Positions 1-9,020 are shown, counted from the first letter of the stretch. The stretch is DNA of 34,819 bases from Nitrospirota bacterium (GCA_021791055.1 JAJYXI010000050.1:1-34819), one strand, 5' to 3'. Notes: generated from the sequence alone by a model not told the origin. Translations and numbers: made by a program.

Positions 1-22
1 GTACGCTAATCTTAATTTCCAT
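1..22 (-). CDS. 5' end of a gene leaving the left edge
   Basis: Only the first seven codons are in the window. The minus strand reads ATG followed by codons for E-I-K-I-S-V and then runs off the edge. The start is well supported: the minus-strand sequence just upstream holds AAAGGAGG, a near-perfect Shine-Dalgarno, ending about 9 nt before the ATG. A TATAAT box lies further upstream at 66-71, which would give a leader of about 36 nt. No function can be named from seven residues. It is separated from the cytochrome operon to its right by a terminator, so it is probably its own transcription unit, possibly controlled by the repeat array at 148-192. Confidence 0.6.
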
Positions 23-65
23 TGGGTGCTCCTCCTTTGTTTTTTTGTTATTGGCGTAACAAAAT

Positions 66-71
66 ATTATA
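66..71 (-). promoter_or_regulatory. -10 box for the left-edge gene
   Basis: The minus strand reads a perfect TATAAT here, about 44 nt before the ATG at 22. No good -35 is seen at 16-18 nt spacing, so the promoter may need an activator. The inverted TGCA repeats 75-120 bp upstream are candidates for its binding site. This is inferred from sequence only. Confidence 0.45.
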
Positions 72-147
72 GGAGGTGCGCCCTTTTTTACCCTATTTCA
101 TTTTCACACAAGAAAGTTTACACTACCGGGTTTTCAGTTCAAGAATG

Positions 148-192
148 TTTGCAAAAATGCAAAAGCTGCAAATTTACTTGCAGAAATGCAAA
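148..192. repeat. Array of TGCA-core inverted repeats, possible operator
   Basis: Five TGCA cores lie within 45 bp (at 150, 158, 167, 179 and 187). They form two inverted repeats: TTTGCA-N4-TGCAAA (148-163) and CTGCAA-N6-TTGCAG (166-183). A further TGCAAA follows at 187-192. The array is upstream of the left-edge minus-strand gene and beyond the terminator of the cytochrome operon. It looks like a multi-site binding region for a dimeric regulator, but no regulator is identified. Confidence 0.45.
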
Positions 193-210
193 AAACAAGA
201 TGGTAAGAAA

Positions 211-238
211 TAAAATGCGGGACATTTTCTGTCCCGCA
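211..238 (-). terminator. Rho-independent terminator of the cytochrome operon
   Basis: An 8-bp GC-rich stem (217-224 with 230-237, GCGGGACA/TGTCCCGC) has a 5-nt loop. On the minus strand it is followed by ATTTTATTT. It lies 17 nt after the stop codon of the 7-heme cytochrome and ends the minus-strand unit. Confidence 0.8.
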
Positions 239-253
239 CCTATATTAAAGGTA

Positions 254-889
254 TTACTTAAGCACCGGAACTTTTTCTACCACTTTTATCTTTCCATGCT
301 CTATCTTTGGATGACACCACAGACAATCTATCTGTTTCTCATTGACATGTTTTTCGTGAATGAACTTAATATCATTATACGCCTCTGTTCTCTCCACATG
401 GCAGAAATAGCATTTCTCTTTAGGAGTCACGCCATCGCCTTTTGTTATTTCCACATGGCATTGGTTGCATTTGTAACCTGCCTTCATGACTTCTTCATGG
501 GAAAAGGTCTTACCCTTTACAACTATAGGCTGTTTAGGTGACGAATGGCATGAAGGACAACCCGTGACAGCCTGATCATGGGGAACACCCTTAAAATGGC
601 ATAGGAAACATACATTCAGGGAGACCTTAACATGCTCTCCCTGGACTATGTCTGAGTGGCAGCTTCTGCAATGAAGTTTTATGCCCTTCTTCATCTCTGT
701 AAAATGCGGCTTATGGTCAAAGTTTATCCCTCTCTTTGTAAATATTACCTTTGACTCCACCAATCTTTTATCATGACATCCAGACTGGAGGCAGTTTTTA
801 TCCGGTACATTGGTGAGAGGACGGGGATTGTATGTCCCGGCAAAAAACTTGAATTGTCCAGCAAGGGCACATTTAATCCCATAATGCAA
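254..889 (-). CDS. Seven-heme c-type cytochrome, N-terminus incomplete or unusual
   Basis: The protein carries six CXXCH heme sites (CRSCH, CFLCH, CPSCH, CNQCH, CYFCH, CLWCH). A first site spaced CX4CH (CLQSGCH) makes seven potential hemes. Many extra histidines could be distal ligands, as in NrfB/c3-type electron-transfer cytochromes. It directly follows the heme-sensor kinase gene, whose stop codon is at 900-902, in the same operon. The start is unclear. The frame is open back to an ATG at 970 inside the kinase gene, and the first start codon after the kinase stop is a TTG at 889 with no Shine-Dalgarno. Neither start gives a signal peptide or membrane helix, which c-type cytochromes need for export and heme attachment. 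The gene may be 5'-truncated or frameshifted. Electron transfer in the periplasm with the NapC-type partner is inferred. Confidence 0.75.
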   Translation of the reverse strand: MHYGIKCALAGQFKFFAGTYNPRPLTNVPDKNCLQSGCHDKRLVESKVIFTKRGINFDHKPHFTEMKKGIKLHCRSCHSDIVQGEHVKVSLNVCFLCHFKGVPHDQAVTGCPSCHSSPKQPIVVKGKTFSHEEVMKAGYKCNQCHVEITKGDGVTPKEKCYFCHVERTEAYNDIKFIHEKHVNEKQIDCLWCHPKIEHGKIKVVEKVPVLK

Positions 890-899
890 ATAAAAATTA

Positions 900-2390
900 C
901 TACTTATTTGCTGTAGTTTCCCTTTCCATCCACCGTGTGGGGAAGGTAAAACGAACAGTTGTTCCAACATCTGGCTTGCTGTCTATTATTATCTCTCCCA
1001 TGTGTTCTGCAATAATCTGTCTGACAAGGGGAAGGCCCATTCCTGTTCTTCCCTTTGTGCTGTAAAACGGCTCAAAGATTCTATGCAGTTCCTCGGTTGT
1101 CATCCCCCTGCCGGTATCGGTGATTGTCAGGAATATGCTGTCTTCCTTCGTGCCTGTTGAAATGGATATCTTTCCGCTGGATGCAGTGGCATCCGTGGCA
1201 TTATTGACAACATGTCTGATGGCTATTTTTATTAATTGTCTGTTTGCATTAAACATAAGTGGCTTATCGTATAAATTAACAGAAAGGGTAATGCCCTTTT
1301 CCTTTATCTCAGGCTCTACAAGTCTTATAGTAGAAATGACAATTTCATTTAAGTCCTCTCGTTTAAACAGAAATCTCTTGGTCTTTACCAGTTCATCAAA
1401 CTCAGCAACAATCTTTTCCATCCTCTCACATTCAAACAGGATGTCTTCAACTTTATCTTTTGGGACTCCCTCTACCTCTTTTTTGAAAATTTGACGGCAA
1501 AGTCCTCCGATAACCGTAACAGGGTTTCTGATGCGGTCAGCCACCCTCAGGCCAACCATGCCCATGGTTCGCTCGGCAACCATATCCTCCATCTCCCGAT
1601 TCAGATTTAAAATCTCCGTGCTTATGCCCTCAATCGTCTTTTTATCCGACTCAATCTTTTCATAAAACCACCCAAACCTCCTGTTAACGAGGTAAAGAAC
1701 AATGCCAAAAAATATTGTGTAAATACCAATAAAAATCGCAACTATCTTTCTGGCGCTTATAAGTGGTATCTGAACCGGTATATACGCAATGAGGGTATCC
1801 AACACATCTCCTACCCTCATATTAAATCCCGAGGCTGTGCCATATCTTTTTATTATTTCTTTTGGAGCAGCAGCAGGATCGCCATGACAGTATAGACACC
1901 CCTCTTCAATAGGTGAGCCTGCACGGGCAAGGACATAATAATTATATCCCTGTTTCTCTATCAGCCCTTTCCACTCCTTCATCTCTCTTCTGCTTCTGAA
2001 TTCGTTAATTATGCGTGTTTCAAATTCATCAGCCTTATTTTTTGGATTTCTCGGATTTAAAGAGGCATTCTTAAAGGAATAGCCAGGGAGATCCTGTAAT
2101 ACCCTTCTTGTAATACTTCCGGCAACATAAGACCTTGACATCCCTTCCAATATAAATTTGCCTGATGGTAATTCTTTCTGCAGAACGGGTCTCAATTCAT
2201 CGCCAACATAATGCCTTGTGGCGTTAAAGGTAATAAGGTAGAGCCTTGCCGTGTTGTAGGCATAGTTAATTGCATTCTGTTTCAGGATAAGGTATGTAAT
2301 AGTAGAAATTATCGGGAGAGAAACGATATAAATAAGAATTACTGCAAGGGCAAATCGTCTTTTGGGATCAAGATTTCTAAATAAGGTCAT
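900..2390 (-). CDS. Membrane heme-sensor kinase homologue (Tll0287/DUF3365 + HATPase) lacking the phospho-acceptor His
   Basis: The protein has 496 residues. Helix 1 is at about 12-36. A periplasmic domain (about 40-210) holds a single heme site, CLYCH at 165-169, in the setting typical of the Tll0287/DUF3365 heme sensor domain. Helix 2 is at about 215-236, followed by a short coiled linker and a histidine-kinase-like core. The ATPase half is intact: N box around N397, DTGRGM at 425-430, and the G2 box ending MGLPLV. The dimerisation motif reads A-D-R-I-R-N-P (284-290) where kinases have A-H-E-I-R-N-P, so Asp285 replaces the phospho-acceptor histidine. It may be an ATP-binding redox sensor without classical autophosphorylation. 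GGGGAGA just before the ATG is a good ribosome site. It sits between two multiheme cytochrome genes, suggesting it monitors redox state or ligands for them. No response regulator is nearby. Confidence 0.85.
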   Translation of the reverse strand: MTLFRNLDPKRRFALAVILIYIVSLPIISTITYLILKQNAINYAYNTARLYLITFNATRHYVGDELRPVLQKELPSGKFILEGMSRSYVAGSITRRVLQDLPGYSFKNASLNPRNPKNKADEFETRIINEFRSRREMKEWKGLIEKQGYNYYVLARAGSPIEEGCLYCHGDPAAAPKEIIKRYGTASGFNMRVGDVLDTLIAYIPVQIPLISARKIVAIFIGIYTIFFGIVLYLVNRRFGWFYEKIESDKKTIEGISTEILNLNREMEDMVAERTMGMVGLRVADRIRNPVTVIGGLCRQIFKKEVEGVPKDKVEDILFECERMEKIVAEFDELVKTKRFLFKREDLNEIVISTIRLVEPEIKEKGITLSVNLYDKPLMFNANRQLIKIAIRHVVNNATDATASSGKISISTGTKEDSIFLTITDTGRGMTTEELHRIFEPFYSTKGRTGMGLPLVRQIIAEHMGEIIIDSKPDVGTTVRFTFPTRWMERETTANK

Positions 2391-2454
2391 TCTGTCTCCC
2401 CTATTGCCTATCTCCTATATTGCCTACATTGATAGTATAGATTAGTCACAGCAA

Positions 2455-3345
2455 TTAGTAAATAAAAAGCATGGGGTCTTTAAACGAATGGCATTTGGTG
2501 CAAACGGTTCTTGCCCTGTCCTGTCCGACAACCCATGAATGAGCTTTATGGCAGTACAGACACTCAAGCCCTTTTTTCAGATGAAATCCATGCTGTCCTA
2601 CAGATGCCTCATTGCGGTGGCATTCGCTAATGCATGTGGCAGATGTAGGCTTTATTTCTCCATGCGGCTTATGGCACTGATGGCAAAGGAGGTCAGACAT
2701 ATGCCCTTTCTTAGGGATATTGGTGTGGCATTTTATGCATCTGTCTTTTGGGATCATAGAAGGTGTTTTCTCCGAGAATGAATGACACTTCAGACAGGAG
2801 AATGCCTCCATGCCTACTCCATGCACACCCTTATCCTGATGGCATTCCTGACAAGCCTCTTCATTGGGGTGGAAGTCATGCACAGTCCCTTTATGGCATA
2901 TCTTACAGTCAATCCTCTGCATAAACACATGTCGTGCGTGTCCGTATGATCTATTTAATGTGAGAGAACCTTGTGTCATCTCATCCATATGGCATTTCCT
3001 GCACGCCTTCCACGGCTTTTCACGGCCATGGGTCTGGGAAAACGGTTGATTCTGATTGCCCTTTACAACAAATGCCACAAGGAGCTGATTCTGCTCGAGA
3101 ACAGACAACTGGTGGCACTTCTGGCATATCACATCCCTGTGTTTCCCCTTCTGCCATTCTGCAAATGCCTCTTTCATCAAGTGACACGAGGCGCAGTACT
3201 GAGGCTCGTCCTGCGTATAACGATAATATCTATAACCGACAATTGCACCCAAAACAGCGACTATGACGATGGCGGCAAGGACAAAGCCCTTTAAATGCTC
3301 GAAGAGGTTCATCAGAGAATCAGGAATATCTCTGCGCTTCTTCAT
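2455..3345 (-). CDS. NapC/NirT-type membrane-anchored multiheme cytochrome c (up to 11 hemes)
   Basis: The protein has 296 residues. A short basic cytoplasmic N-terminus is followed by one membrane anchor (about 19-41). The first heme site is CASCH in the Y-C-A-S-C-H-L-M setting typical of NapC/NrfH quinol-oxidising cytochromes. Ten CXXCH sites are visible, plus one CX3CH (CISECH), giving a potential eleven hemes, compared with four in NapC/NrfH. The extra C-terminal hemes probably form a periplasmic wire. Expected role: taking electrons from menaquinol to a periplasmic partner, most simply the seven-heme cytochrome two genes downstream. It starts 3 nt after the potassium channel stop codon, with AAGAGAT of that gene's end serving as a weak ribosome site, so the two are translationally linked. 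Confidence 0.88.
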   Translation of the reverse strand: MKKRRDIPDSLMNLFEHLKGFVLAAIVIVAVLGAIVGYRYYRYTQDEPQYCASCHLMKEAFAEWQKGKHRDVICQKCHQLSVLEQNQLLVAFVVKGNQNQPFSQTHGREKPWKACRKCHMDEMTQGSLTLNRSYGHARHVFMQRIDCKICHKGTVHDFHPNEEACQECHQDKGVHGVGMEAFSCLKCHSFSEKTPSMIPKDRCIKCHTNIPKKGHMSDLLCHQCHKPHGEIKPTSATCISECHRNEASVGQHGFHLKKGLECLYCHKAHSWVVGQDRARTVCTKCHSFKDPMLFIY

Positions 3346-3348
3346 GGG

Positions 3349-4350
3349 CTATCTCTTAACACCCGCCATGTCTTCCAGTATTTTCAGCTTTGATATTTCG
3401 CCGAGTGCTATCAATGTATCGCCTGCCTTTATGGAAGTCCTGAATGTAGGATTAAACCTCATATCCCCTGTCGGCTTTTTAATTGCCACAATTATAATAC
3501 CCAACTCCCTGCCGATACCGCATTCATCCAGTGTGAGCCCGGCAAGTTTTGAGTCTTCCTGAACTGTTATCTCCTCCATCTGAAGATCGATATTTCCGCT
3601 CTTTGTTGCAAACTCTATGAAATCCACCACAGCCGGCTTTAAAACCGTATGCGCTATCCTGAGCCCTCCGATATGATAGGGAGATACGACCCTGTCGGCA
3701 CCGGCCCTCATAAGCTTCTGTTCCGAGCCTTCTTCCCCTGCCCTTGCAACAATAAAAAGATCGGGGTTCAGTTCCCGCGCACTTAATACTACAAAGAGAT
3801 TTTCAGCATCTGTCGGGAGCACGGATATTAATCCCTTAGCCCTCTCTATTCCCGCTTCCCTTAAGATTTCGTCCCTTGTGGCATCCCCTTCAAGGATGAG
3901 CATATCACCCTTTTCTTCAAAGGCATCCGGCTTTTTTTCGATCACGACAAATTTTATATTCTTCTCCTTAAGCTCCCTGCATATTATCTTTCCCATCCTG
4001 CCGTAACCGCAAACAATATAATGGTTCTTAAGCTCCCTGATCTTCTTTTCCAATCTCTTCCTCCCGAATATTTCTTTAAATTCGCCTTCAAGGATAAGTT
4101 TTGCCCCGTTATTGAGGGCATAAAGGACTGTGCCGACACCTCCTATTATAAGGACTATGGTAAACATCCTTCCTTTGTAGGATAGTTCGTGCACCTCTTT
4201 ATAGCCCACAGAGGCAAGGGTTATTATGGTCATATAAATGGAATCGAGGATGCTCCATCCTTCTATGACCATGTAACCTGTGGTTCCAAATGCTATAATA
4301 AGGGTTATAAGCAGTAAGGACAGTATCAGTCTTTTTCTGAGCTCTTCCAA
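3349..4350 (-). CDS. Two-helix potassium channel with RCK (TrkA-N/TrkA-C) domain
   Basis: The protein has 333 residues. Helix 1 is at about 8-26, pore helix and filter at about 35-52, helix 2 at about 61-80. A Rossmann RCK domain follows (GYGRMG nucleotide motif at about 115-120), with a TrkA-C ligand-binding domain at about 255-333. This is the layout of MthK-like ligand-gated K+ channels, which form tetramers in the inner membrane. The filter reads A-S-V-G-Y-K-E-V (46-53) rather than T-V-G-Y-G-D: the second glycine is a lysine. Conductance and selectivity may therefore differ, and I cannot say how. It overlaps the Mut7-C gene by 25 nt and abuts the NapC-type gene, so it is the second gene of the operon. 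Confidence 0.88.
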   Translation of the reverse strand: MEELRKRLILSLLLITLIIAFGTTGYMVIEGWSILDSIYMTIITLASVGYKEVHELSYKGRMFTIVLIIGGVGTVLYALNNGAKLILEGEFKEIFGRKRLEKKIRELKNHYIVCGYGRMGKIICRELKEKNIKFVVIEKKPDAFEEKGDMLILEGDATRDEILREAGIERAKGLISVLPTDAENLFVVLSARELNPDLFIVARAGEEGSEQKLMRAGADRVVSPYHIGGLRIAHTVLKPAVVDFIEFATKSGNIDLQMEEITVQEDSKLAGLTLDECGIGRELGIIIVAIKKPTGDMRFNPTFRTSIKAGDTLIALGEISKLKILEDMAGVKR

Positions 4351-4829
4351 TGGGCGTTAATCTCTCCTAAAATGTTCTGTATCTTTTCATCAATCAATTT
4401 TCTGTGGGAACCCTCCCAGTAAACTTTACCACAATTTTTACACCTAAAAAAAGAGTTGAAGTTCAGAAACACATGCTCGGGGACATCATCAGCTACGGAT
4501 TCGCTGTCTGCTGATACAAGTTCGCCATTACATTTTGCGCAGCGTGGATTGCCCTTGACCTTTGACCCTTGACCCTTGACCCATAATAAAACTTCTTTCA
4601 ATTGCCCTGATACCTCATTGGAGTTTATCAGGATGCAGTTATCAATTGTCTTTCTTTTAACAAGACAGGTATCCCTTGTTAGGAGTATCCTCTGTTTCTG
4701 TTTTGCAATTCTTATGATTTCATTGTCATCTATTGTTCTGAAATATAATGTATCAAAACCCAAAATCCTGAGCCATTTTGCAAGATTTCCCAGCATGGCG
4801 TCCGCAATAAACCGTTCTTCTTTTGGCAT
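4326..4829 (-). CDS. Mut7-C family RNase (PIN-like domain plus zinc ribbon)
   Basis: The protein has 167 residues. The N-terminus carries the ADAMLGNLAKWLRILGFDT motif of Mut7-C/PIN-like nucleases. A conserved acidic and LLTRDT motif follows at about 49-54. A C-terminal zinc ribbon has CAKC at about 97-100 and CKNC at about 130-133. These proteins are predicted RNases. Between the two domains, a G-Q-G-S-K-V-K-G-N stretch is encoded by a run of TTGACCC-type heptads (4551-4582), so this linker has probably grown by repeat expansion. It is the first gene of the cytochrome operon. No Shine-Dalgarno is seen; a TGTGATAAA extended -10-like box lies 8 nt before the ATG, so it may be leaderless. Confidence 0.8.
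   Translation of the reverse strand: MPKEERFIADAMLGNLAKWLRILGFDTLYFRTIDDNEIIRIAKQKQRILLTRDTCLVKRKTIDNCILINSNEVSGQLKEVLLWVKGQGSKVKGNPRCAKCNGELVSADSESVADDVPEHVFLNFNSFFRCKNCGKVYWEGSHRKLIDEKIQNILGEINAHWKSSEKD
4551..4582. repeat. In-gene heptad tandem repeat (TTGACCC)
   Basis: About four copies of TTGACCC/TTGACCT follow one another inside the Mut7-C gene. Because 7 is not a multiple of 3, successive units are read in different frames, giving a low-complexity K/G/Q/V linker. The GTCA core is shared with the repeats in purL at 26912-26946. Confidence 0.75.
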
Positions 4830-4855
4830 ATATTAAGTTTATCACATCAAAAACA

Positions 4856-4888
4856 AAGGGTCATGGAGATTTTCTCTCCATGACCCTT
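4856..4888 (-). terminator. Strong terminator after rpoC
   Basis: A perfect 14-bp stem (4856-4869 with 4875-4888) surrounds a 5-nt loop. On the minus strand it is followed by TTTGTTTTTG. It lies 22 nt after the rpoC stop codon and closes the tRNA-tuf-rpl-rpo cluster. The same hairpin separates that cluster from the Mut7-C promoter. Confidence 0.9.
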
Positions 4889-4910
4889 TTTAACTTTGGC
4901 TTATTTGCTT

Positions 4911-7900
4911 CTATTCTGTCTCGGTCTCTTCGTGTTCAAGCTGCATGGAATAGAAATCGCCCTTGATAAATGTCTCTCTGTAAACAGGCATTCCTGTACC
5001 TGCAGGGATGACCCTTCCCATTATCACATTCTCTTTCAGTCCTCTCAGATCGTCAACGGAACCGCCCAGAGCTGCCTCTGTAAGGACCCTTGTGGTCTCC
5101 TGGAATGATGCTGCCGATACCCAGCTCTCTGTTGCCAGAGATGCCTTTGTAATACCAAGAAGCAGCGGCCTGCCCCTTGCAGCCTTTCCGCCGTTGGCCT
5201 TTACCCTTTCATTCTCTTCGACAAAGACCATCCTGTCCACCTCATCACCGATGAGAAATGTGGTGTCTCCGGGCTCCTCAATGCGTATCTTCCTCATCAT
5301 CTGGCGGACAATAACCTCTATGTGCTTGTCATTAATAGAAACGCCCTGCAGTCTGTAAACCTTCTGAACCTCATCCACAAGATACCTCTGGAGCTCCTTT
5401 GGTCCGAGTATGTCGAGGATGCTGTGCGGGTTTACGGCGCCATCCATTAAAGGCTCGCCAGCCTTAACCCAGTCGCCCTCATGGACTGTGACATGCTTGC
5501 CCTTTGGAATCAGATATTCCCTTGATTCCTCTCCGCCTTTCACGACAACTACTCTCATTCCTTTATGTGCTCCCCTGAATTCAACAATACCGTCTATTTC
5601 GGTGACTATCGCCTGTTCCTTGGGCTTTCTCGCCTCAAAGAGCTCTGCAACCCTCGGCAGACCGCCTGTAATATCCTTTGTCTTTGTGGTCTCTCTCGGT
5701 ATCTTTGCGAGGATATCACCCGGAGTTACAATATCGCCCTTGTCAACGAGCAGATGGGCGCCTGACGGCAGCAAATATCTTGCAGGGTTGTTCGTCCCCG
5801 GAATCTTTCCTGTTCTGCCATGCTCGTCCTTAATGGAAACCCTCGGCCTCATATTGGCAGGATAGTCGATTATAACCTTGTGGGCAAGGCCTGTTGTCTC
5901 ATCCACCTCTTCCTTAACTGTAGCTCCTTCCACTATATCTCCGAGTGCTATCTTACCGCCTATCTCTGTCAGAATCGGCGTGGAGTAAGGATCCCACTCT
6001 ACCAGACGCTGGCCTGACTCTATCTTCTGCCCGTCCTCGGCAAAAATCCTTGCGCCATATACAAGATTGTATTTCTCTTTTTCCCTGCCTGATTTATCAA
6101 CAATAGCTATCATGGCATTTCTGTTGAGGACAATAAGAACGCCTTCTTTGTTTTTAACTGCATTGAGGTCTATAAACTTCACATATCCTGAATTCTTTGG
6201 CTCAAGGGTTGCCTGCTCGATAACCTTTGTTGCAGCGCCTCCTATATGGAATGTCCTCATGGTAAGCTGTGTGCCCGGCTCGCCGATGGATTGTGCAGCA
6301 ATAATTCCGATAGCTTCTCCTGTCTCTATGGCTTCACCCCTTGCGAGGTCCCTTCCGTAACATTTTGCGCAAACACCGATCTTGGAATTGCACATAAACA
6401 CCGACCTTATCTTCACCCTGTCGATTCCAGCTTCCACAATCTTCCTTGCCAGCTCGTCATCTATCTCCTGATTTCTATTGGCAATGGTTTCATTGGTAAT
6501 GGGATCTTTCAGGGTCTCTGCGAGTGTCCTGCCGAATATCCTGTCCTCCAAAGGCTGTATTATCTCGCCGCCCTCGATTAGTGCGGTAACCACTATGCCT
6601 TCCCTTGTTCCGCAGTCGTCTTCTGTCAGAATGACATCCTGAGCAACATCAACAAGCCTCCTTGTCAGGTATCCTGCATTAGCTGTCTTTAATGCCGTAT
6701 CCGCAAGACCTTTTCTTGCACCGTGTGTCGAGATAAAGTACTGAAGCGGTGTTAAGCCTTCCCTGAAGTTTGCAGTAATCGGGGTCTCGATAATCTCGCC
6801 TGAAGGCTTTGCCATCAATCCCCTCATACCGGCAAGCTGTCTTATCTGGGCAGTGCTTCCTCTTGCTCCCGAGTCAGCCATCATAAAGATGTTATTGAAT
6901 GTTCTTCTCTCCTTCAAATCTTCCTCGGAGAGGGGTTTGCCATCCTCGGCACCCAACTCCTTCATCATCTCATCGGCAACCCTTTCTGTCACATTTGCCC
7001 ATATATCGATGACCTTGTTGTATCTTTCACCATGTGTTATGAGACCGTCCGCGTACTGCCTCTGAACCTCCATGACCTCCTGCTCTGCTTCCCTTATCAA
7101 CTCCGCCTTCTTTGTCGGGACATGCATATCATCAATGCATATGGAGATTCCTGATCTGGTTGCATAGCCAAAGCCGAGCCTTTCGAGGTTATTCAGAAAT
7201 ACAACGGTCTCTCTCTTACCGAGCATCTTGTGTATATACTCTATCAGCTTTCCGAGCTCCTTCTTAGTCAATTCCTTGTTAATCATCGAAAATGGAATCT
7301 TCTTGGGAAGTATCTCGCTGAAGATAACCCTTCCTGCTGTTGTCTCAACAAACTCGCCGTTCATCCTGACCTTTATGCCCGCATGCTCTTCCAGAATGCC
7401 TGAATCATAAGCTACACGGACATCTTCAGGATCGGCAAATACCTTTCCTTCTCCGCGTGCGCCCTTTTTCTGTTTTGTAAGATAATAGATGCCCAGAACC
7501 ATGTCCTGAGTCGGCACAACAATAGGCTTGCCGTTTGCCGGAGAGAGCAGGTTGTTGACAGACAGCATAAGCACCCTCGCCTCTATCTGTGCCTCCATCG
7601 ACAAAGGCACATGAACAGCCATCTGGTCTCCGTCGAAGTCTGCGTTAAATGCGGTACAGACAAGGGGATGAAGCTTGATAGCCTTGCCTTCAACCAGTAT
7701 AGGGTCAAATGCCTGCATGCCAAGCCTGTGAAGGGTTGGGGCACGGTTTAATAAAACAGGATGCTCATGGATGACATCCTCAAGGGCATCCCATACTTCA
7801 GGTGTTTCCTTCTCAACAAGCCTCTTGGCCTGCTTTATTGTAGTTGCATAGCCCTTTTCTTCAAGCTTGTTGAAGACAAAGGGCTTGAAAAGCTCAAGGG

Positions 7901-9020
7901 CCATACGCTTCGGAAGTCCGCACTGGTTAAGCTGAAGCTCAGGGCCTACAACTATAACCGAACGGCCAGAATAGTCCACCCTTTTACCGAGCAGGTTCTG
8001 TCTGAATCTGCCCTGCTTGCCTTTTATCATATCGCTCAGCGACTTTAATGCCCTCTTGCCTCCAGCCTTCATTACCTTTGATTTCTTGCTGTTATCAAAA
8101 AGTGCATCAACAGCCTCCTGAAGCATCCTCTTCTCATTTTTTATTATGACGCTCGGGGCCTTAAGCTCCATCAGCCTCTTCAGTCTGTTGTTCCTGTTTA
8201 TGACCCTTCTATAAAGGTCGTTGAGGTCTGATGTCGCAAAACGGCCGCCGTCAAGTGGCACAAGCGGTCTTAAATCAGGAGGCAGCACAGGCACTATATC
8301 AAGTATCATCCATTCAGGCCTGTTTCCCGATTCTATGAACGCCTCTACTATCTTGAGCCTCTTTGTAAGTTTCTTCTTAACGCCCAGAGATGAAACAGCG
8401 TCTATCTTTTCCTTTAACTCCTTTGCCAGCGTCTCTAAATCAACCTTCTTCAGGAGCTCCCTGATGGCCTCTGCTCCCATGCCTGCCTTAAACCTGCTGC
8501 CGAACTCAGAGAGCTTTTTCTTATATTCATCGTCAGAAAGGAGCTCCTTTTCTTTTAAAGGCGTGTCTCCTGTATCGATTACAATAAACTCTTCGAAATA
8601 GAGCACCCTTTCGAGCTGTCTTATGGTCATATCAAGGAGGGTTCCAATCCTGCTCGGAACTCCCCTCAAAAGCCACACATGAGCAACAGGGGTTGCAAGC
8701 TCTATATGTCCCATCCTCTCTCTTCTGACCTTTGACTGGATTACCTCAACGCCGCACTTATCGCATATGACTCCCCTGTGCTTCATCCTCTTGTACTTGC
8801 CGCAAAGGCATTCCCAGTCCTTTACAGGCCCAAATATCTTTGCGCAGAAAAGGCCGTCGTGCTCGGGCTTGAATGTACGATAGTTTATGGTCTCCGGCTT
8901 CTTTACCTCTCCATGAGACCATTCCCTTATCTTTTCAGGGGATGCGAGCTTTATTCTTATAGCATCAAAGTCCTTCGGGTTTTTCGGCTTCTGAAAAAGG
9001 GCATAAATGTCTTCTACCAA
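4911..9020 (-). CDS. rpoC: DNA-directed RNA polymerase subunit beta'
   Basis: The catalytic NADFDGD motif (three Asp that hold the active-site Mg2+) is present, together with the N-terminal zinc site CLCG...CDKCG and the second zinc site ([17 protein letters not shown]). The frame is open to an ATG at 9062, but I chose the TTG at 9020. It lies 1 nt after the rpoB stop, has a strong GGGAGG ribosome site at proper spacing, and gives the usual V-E-D-I start. It also places the zinc cysteines at 71, 73, 86 and 89, one residue off E. coli numbering. The resulting protein has 1369 residues. The gene is last in the cluster and followed by a terminator rather than by rpsL-rpsG-fusA. Confidence 0.97.
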   Translation of the reverse strand: MVEDIYALFQKPKNPKDFDAIRIKLASPEKIREWSHGEVKKPETINYRTFKPEHDGLFCAKIFGPVKDWECLCGKYKRMKHRGVICDKCGVEVIQSKVRRERMGHIELATPVAHVWLLRGVPSRIGTLLDMTIRQLERVLYFEEFIVIDTGDTPLKEKELLSDDEYKKKLSEFGSRFKAGMGAEAIRELLKKVDLETLAKELKEKIDAVSSLGVKKKLTKRLKIVEAFIESGNRPEWMILDIVPVLPPDLRPLVPLDGGRFATSDLNDLYRRVINRNNRLKRLMELKAPSVIIKNEKRMLQEAVDALFDNSKKSKVMKAGGKRALKSLSDMIKGKQGRFRQNLLGKRVDYSGRSVIVVGPELQLNQCGLPKRMALELFKPFVFNKLEEKGYATTIKQAKRLVEKETPEVWDALEDVIHEHPVLLNRAPTLHRLGMQAFDPILVEGKAIKLHPLVCTAFNADFDGDQMAVHVPLSMEAQIEARVLMLSVNNLLSPANGKPIVVPTQDMVLGIYYLTKQKKGARGEGKVFADPEDVRVAYDSGILEEHAGIKVRMNGEFVETTAGRVIFSEILPKKIPFSMINKELTKKELGKLIEYIHKMLGKRETVVFLNNLERLGFGYATRSGISICIDDMHVPTKKAELIREAEQEVMEVQRQYADGLITHGERYNKVIDIWANVTERVADEMMKELGAEDGKPLSEEDLKERRTFNNIFMMADSGARGSTAQIRQLAGMRGLMAKPSGEIIETPITANFREGLTPLQYFISTHGARKGLADTALKTANAGYLTRRLVDVAQDVILTEDDCGTREGIVVTALIEGGEIIQPLEDRIFGRTLAETLKDPITNETIANRNQEIDDELARKIVEAGIDRVKIRSVFMCNSKIGVCAKCYGRDLARGEAIETGEAIGIIAAQSIGEPGTQLTMRTFHIGGAATKVIEQATLEPKNSGYVKFIDLNAVKNKEGVLIVLNRNAMIAIVDKSGREKEKYNLVYGARIFAEDGQKIESGQRLVEWDPYSTPILTEIGGKIALGDIVEGATVKEEVDETTGLAHKVIIDYPANMRPRVSIKDEHGRTGKIPGTNNPARYLLPSGAHLLVDKGDIVTPGDILAKIPRETTKTKDITGGLPRVAELFEARKPKEQAIVTEIDGIVEFRGAHKGMRVVVVKGGEESREYLIPKGKHVTVHEGDWVKAGEPLMDGAVNPHSILDILGPKELQRYLVDEVQKVYRLQGVSINDKHIEVIVRQMMRKIRIEEPGDTTFLIGDEVDRMVFVEENERVKANGGKAARGRPLLLGITKASLATESWVSAASFQETTRVLTEAALGGSVDDLRGLKENVIMGRVIPAGTGMPVYRETFIKGDFYSMQLEHEETETE

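Noticed and set aside
148-192. CRISPR-like or origin (DnaA-box) array
   Set aside because: Unit spacing is irregular (8-12 bp) and there are no spacers of CRISPR size; TTATCCACA-type DnaA boxes are absent.
26-541. 171-codon plus-strand frame at the left end
   Set aside because: It runs over the terminator and antisense to the seven-heme cytochrome, with a Cys/Phe/His-rich composition that comes from reading CXXCH codons backwards.
3263-3562. 99-codon plus-strand frame over the channel/cytochrome junction
   Set aside because: It is antisense to two well-supported genes and has no ribosome site.
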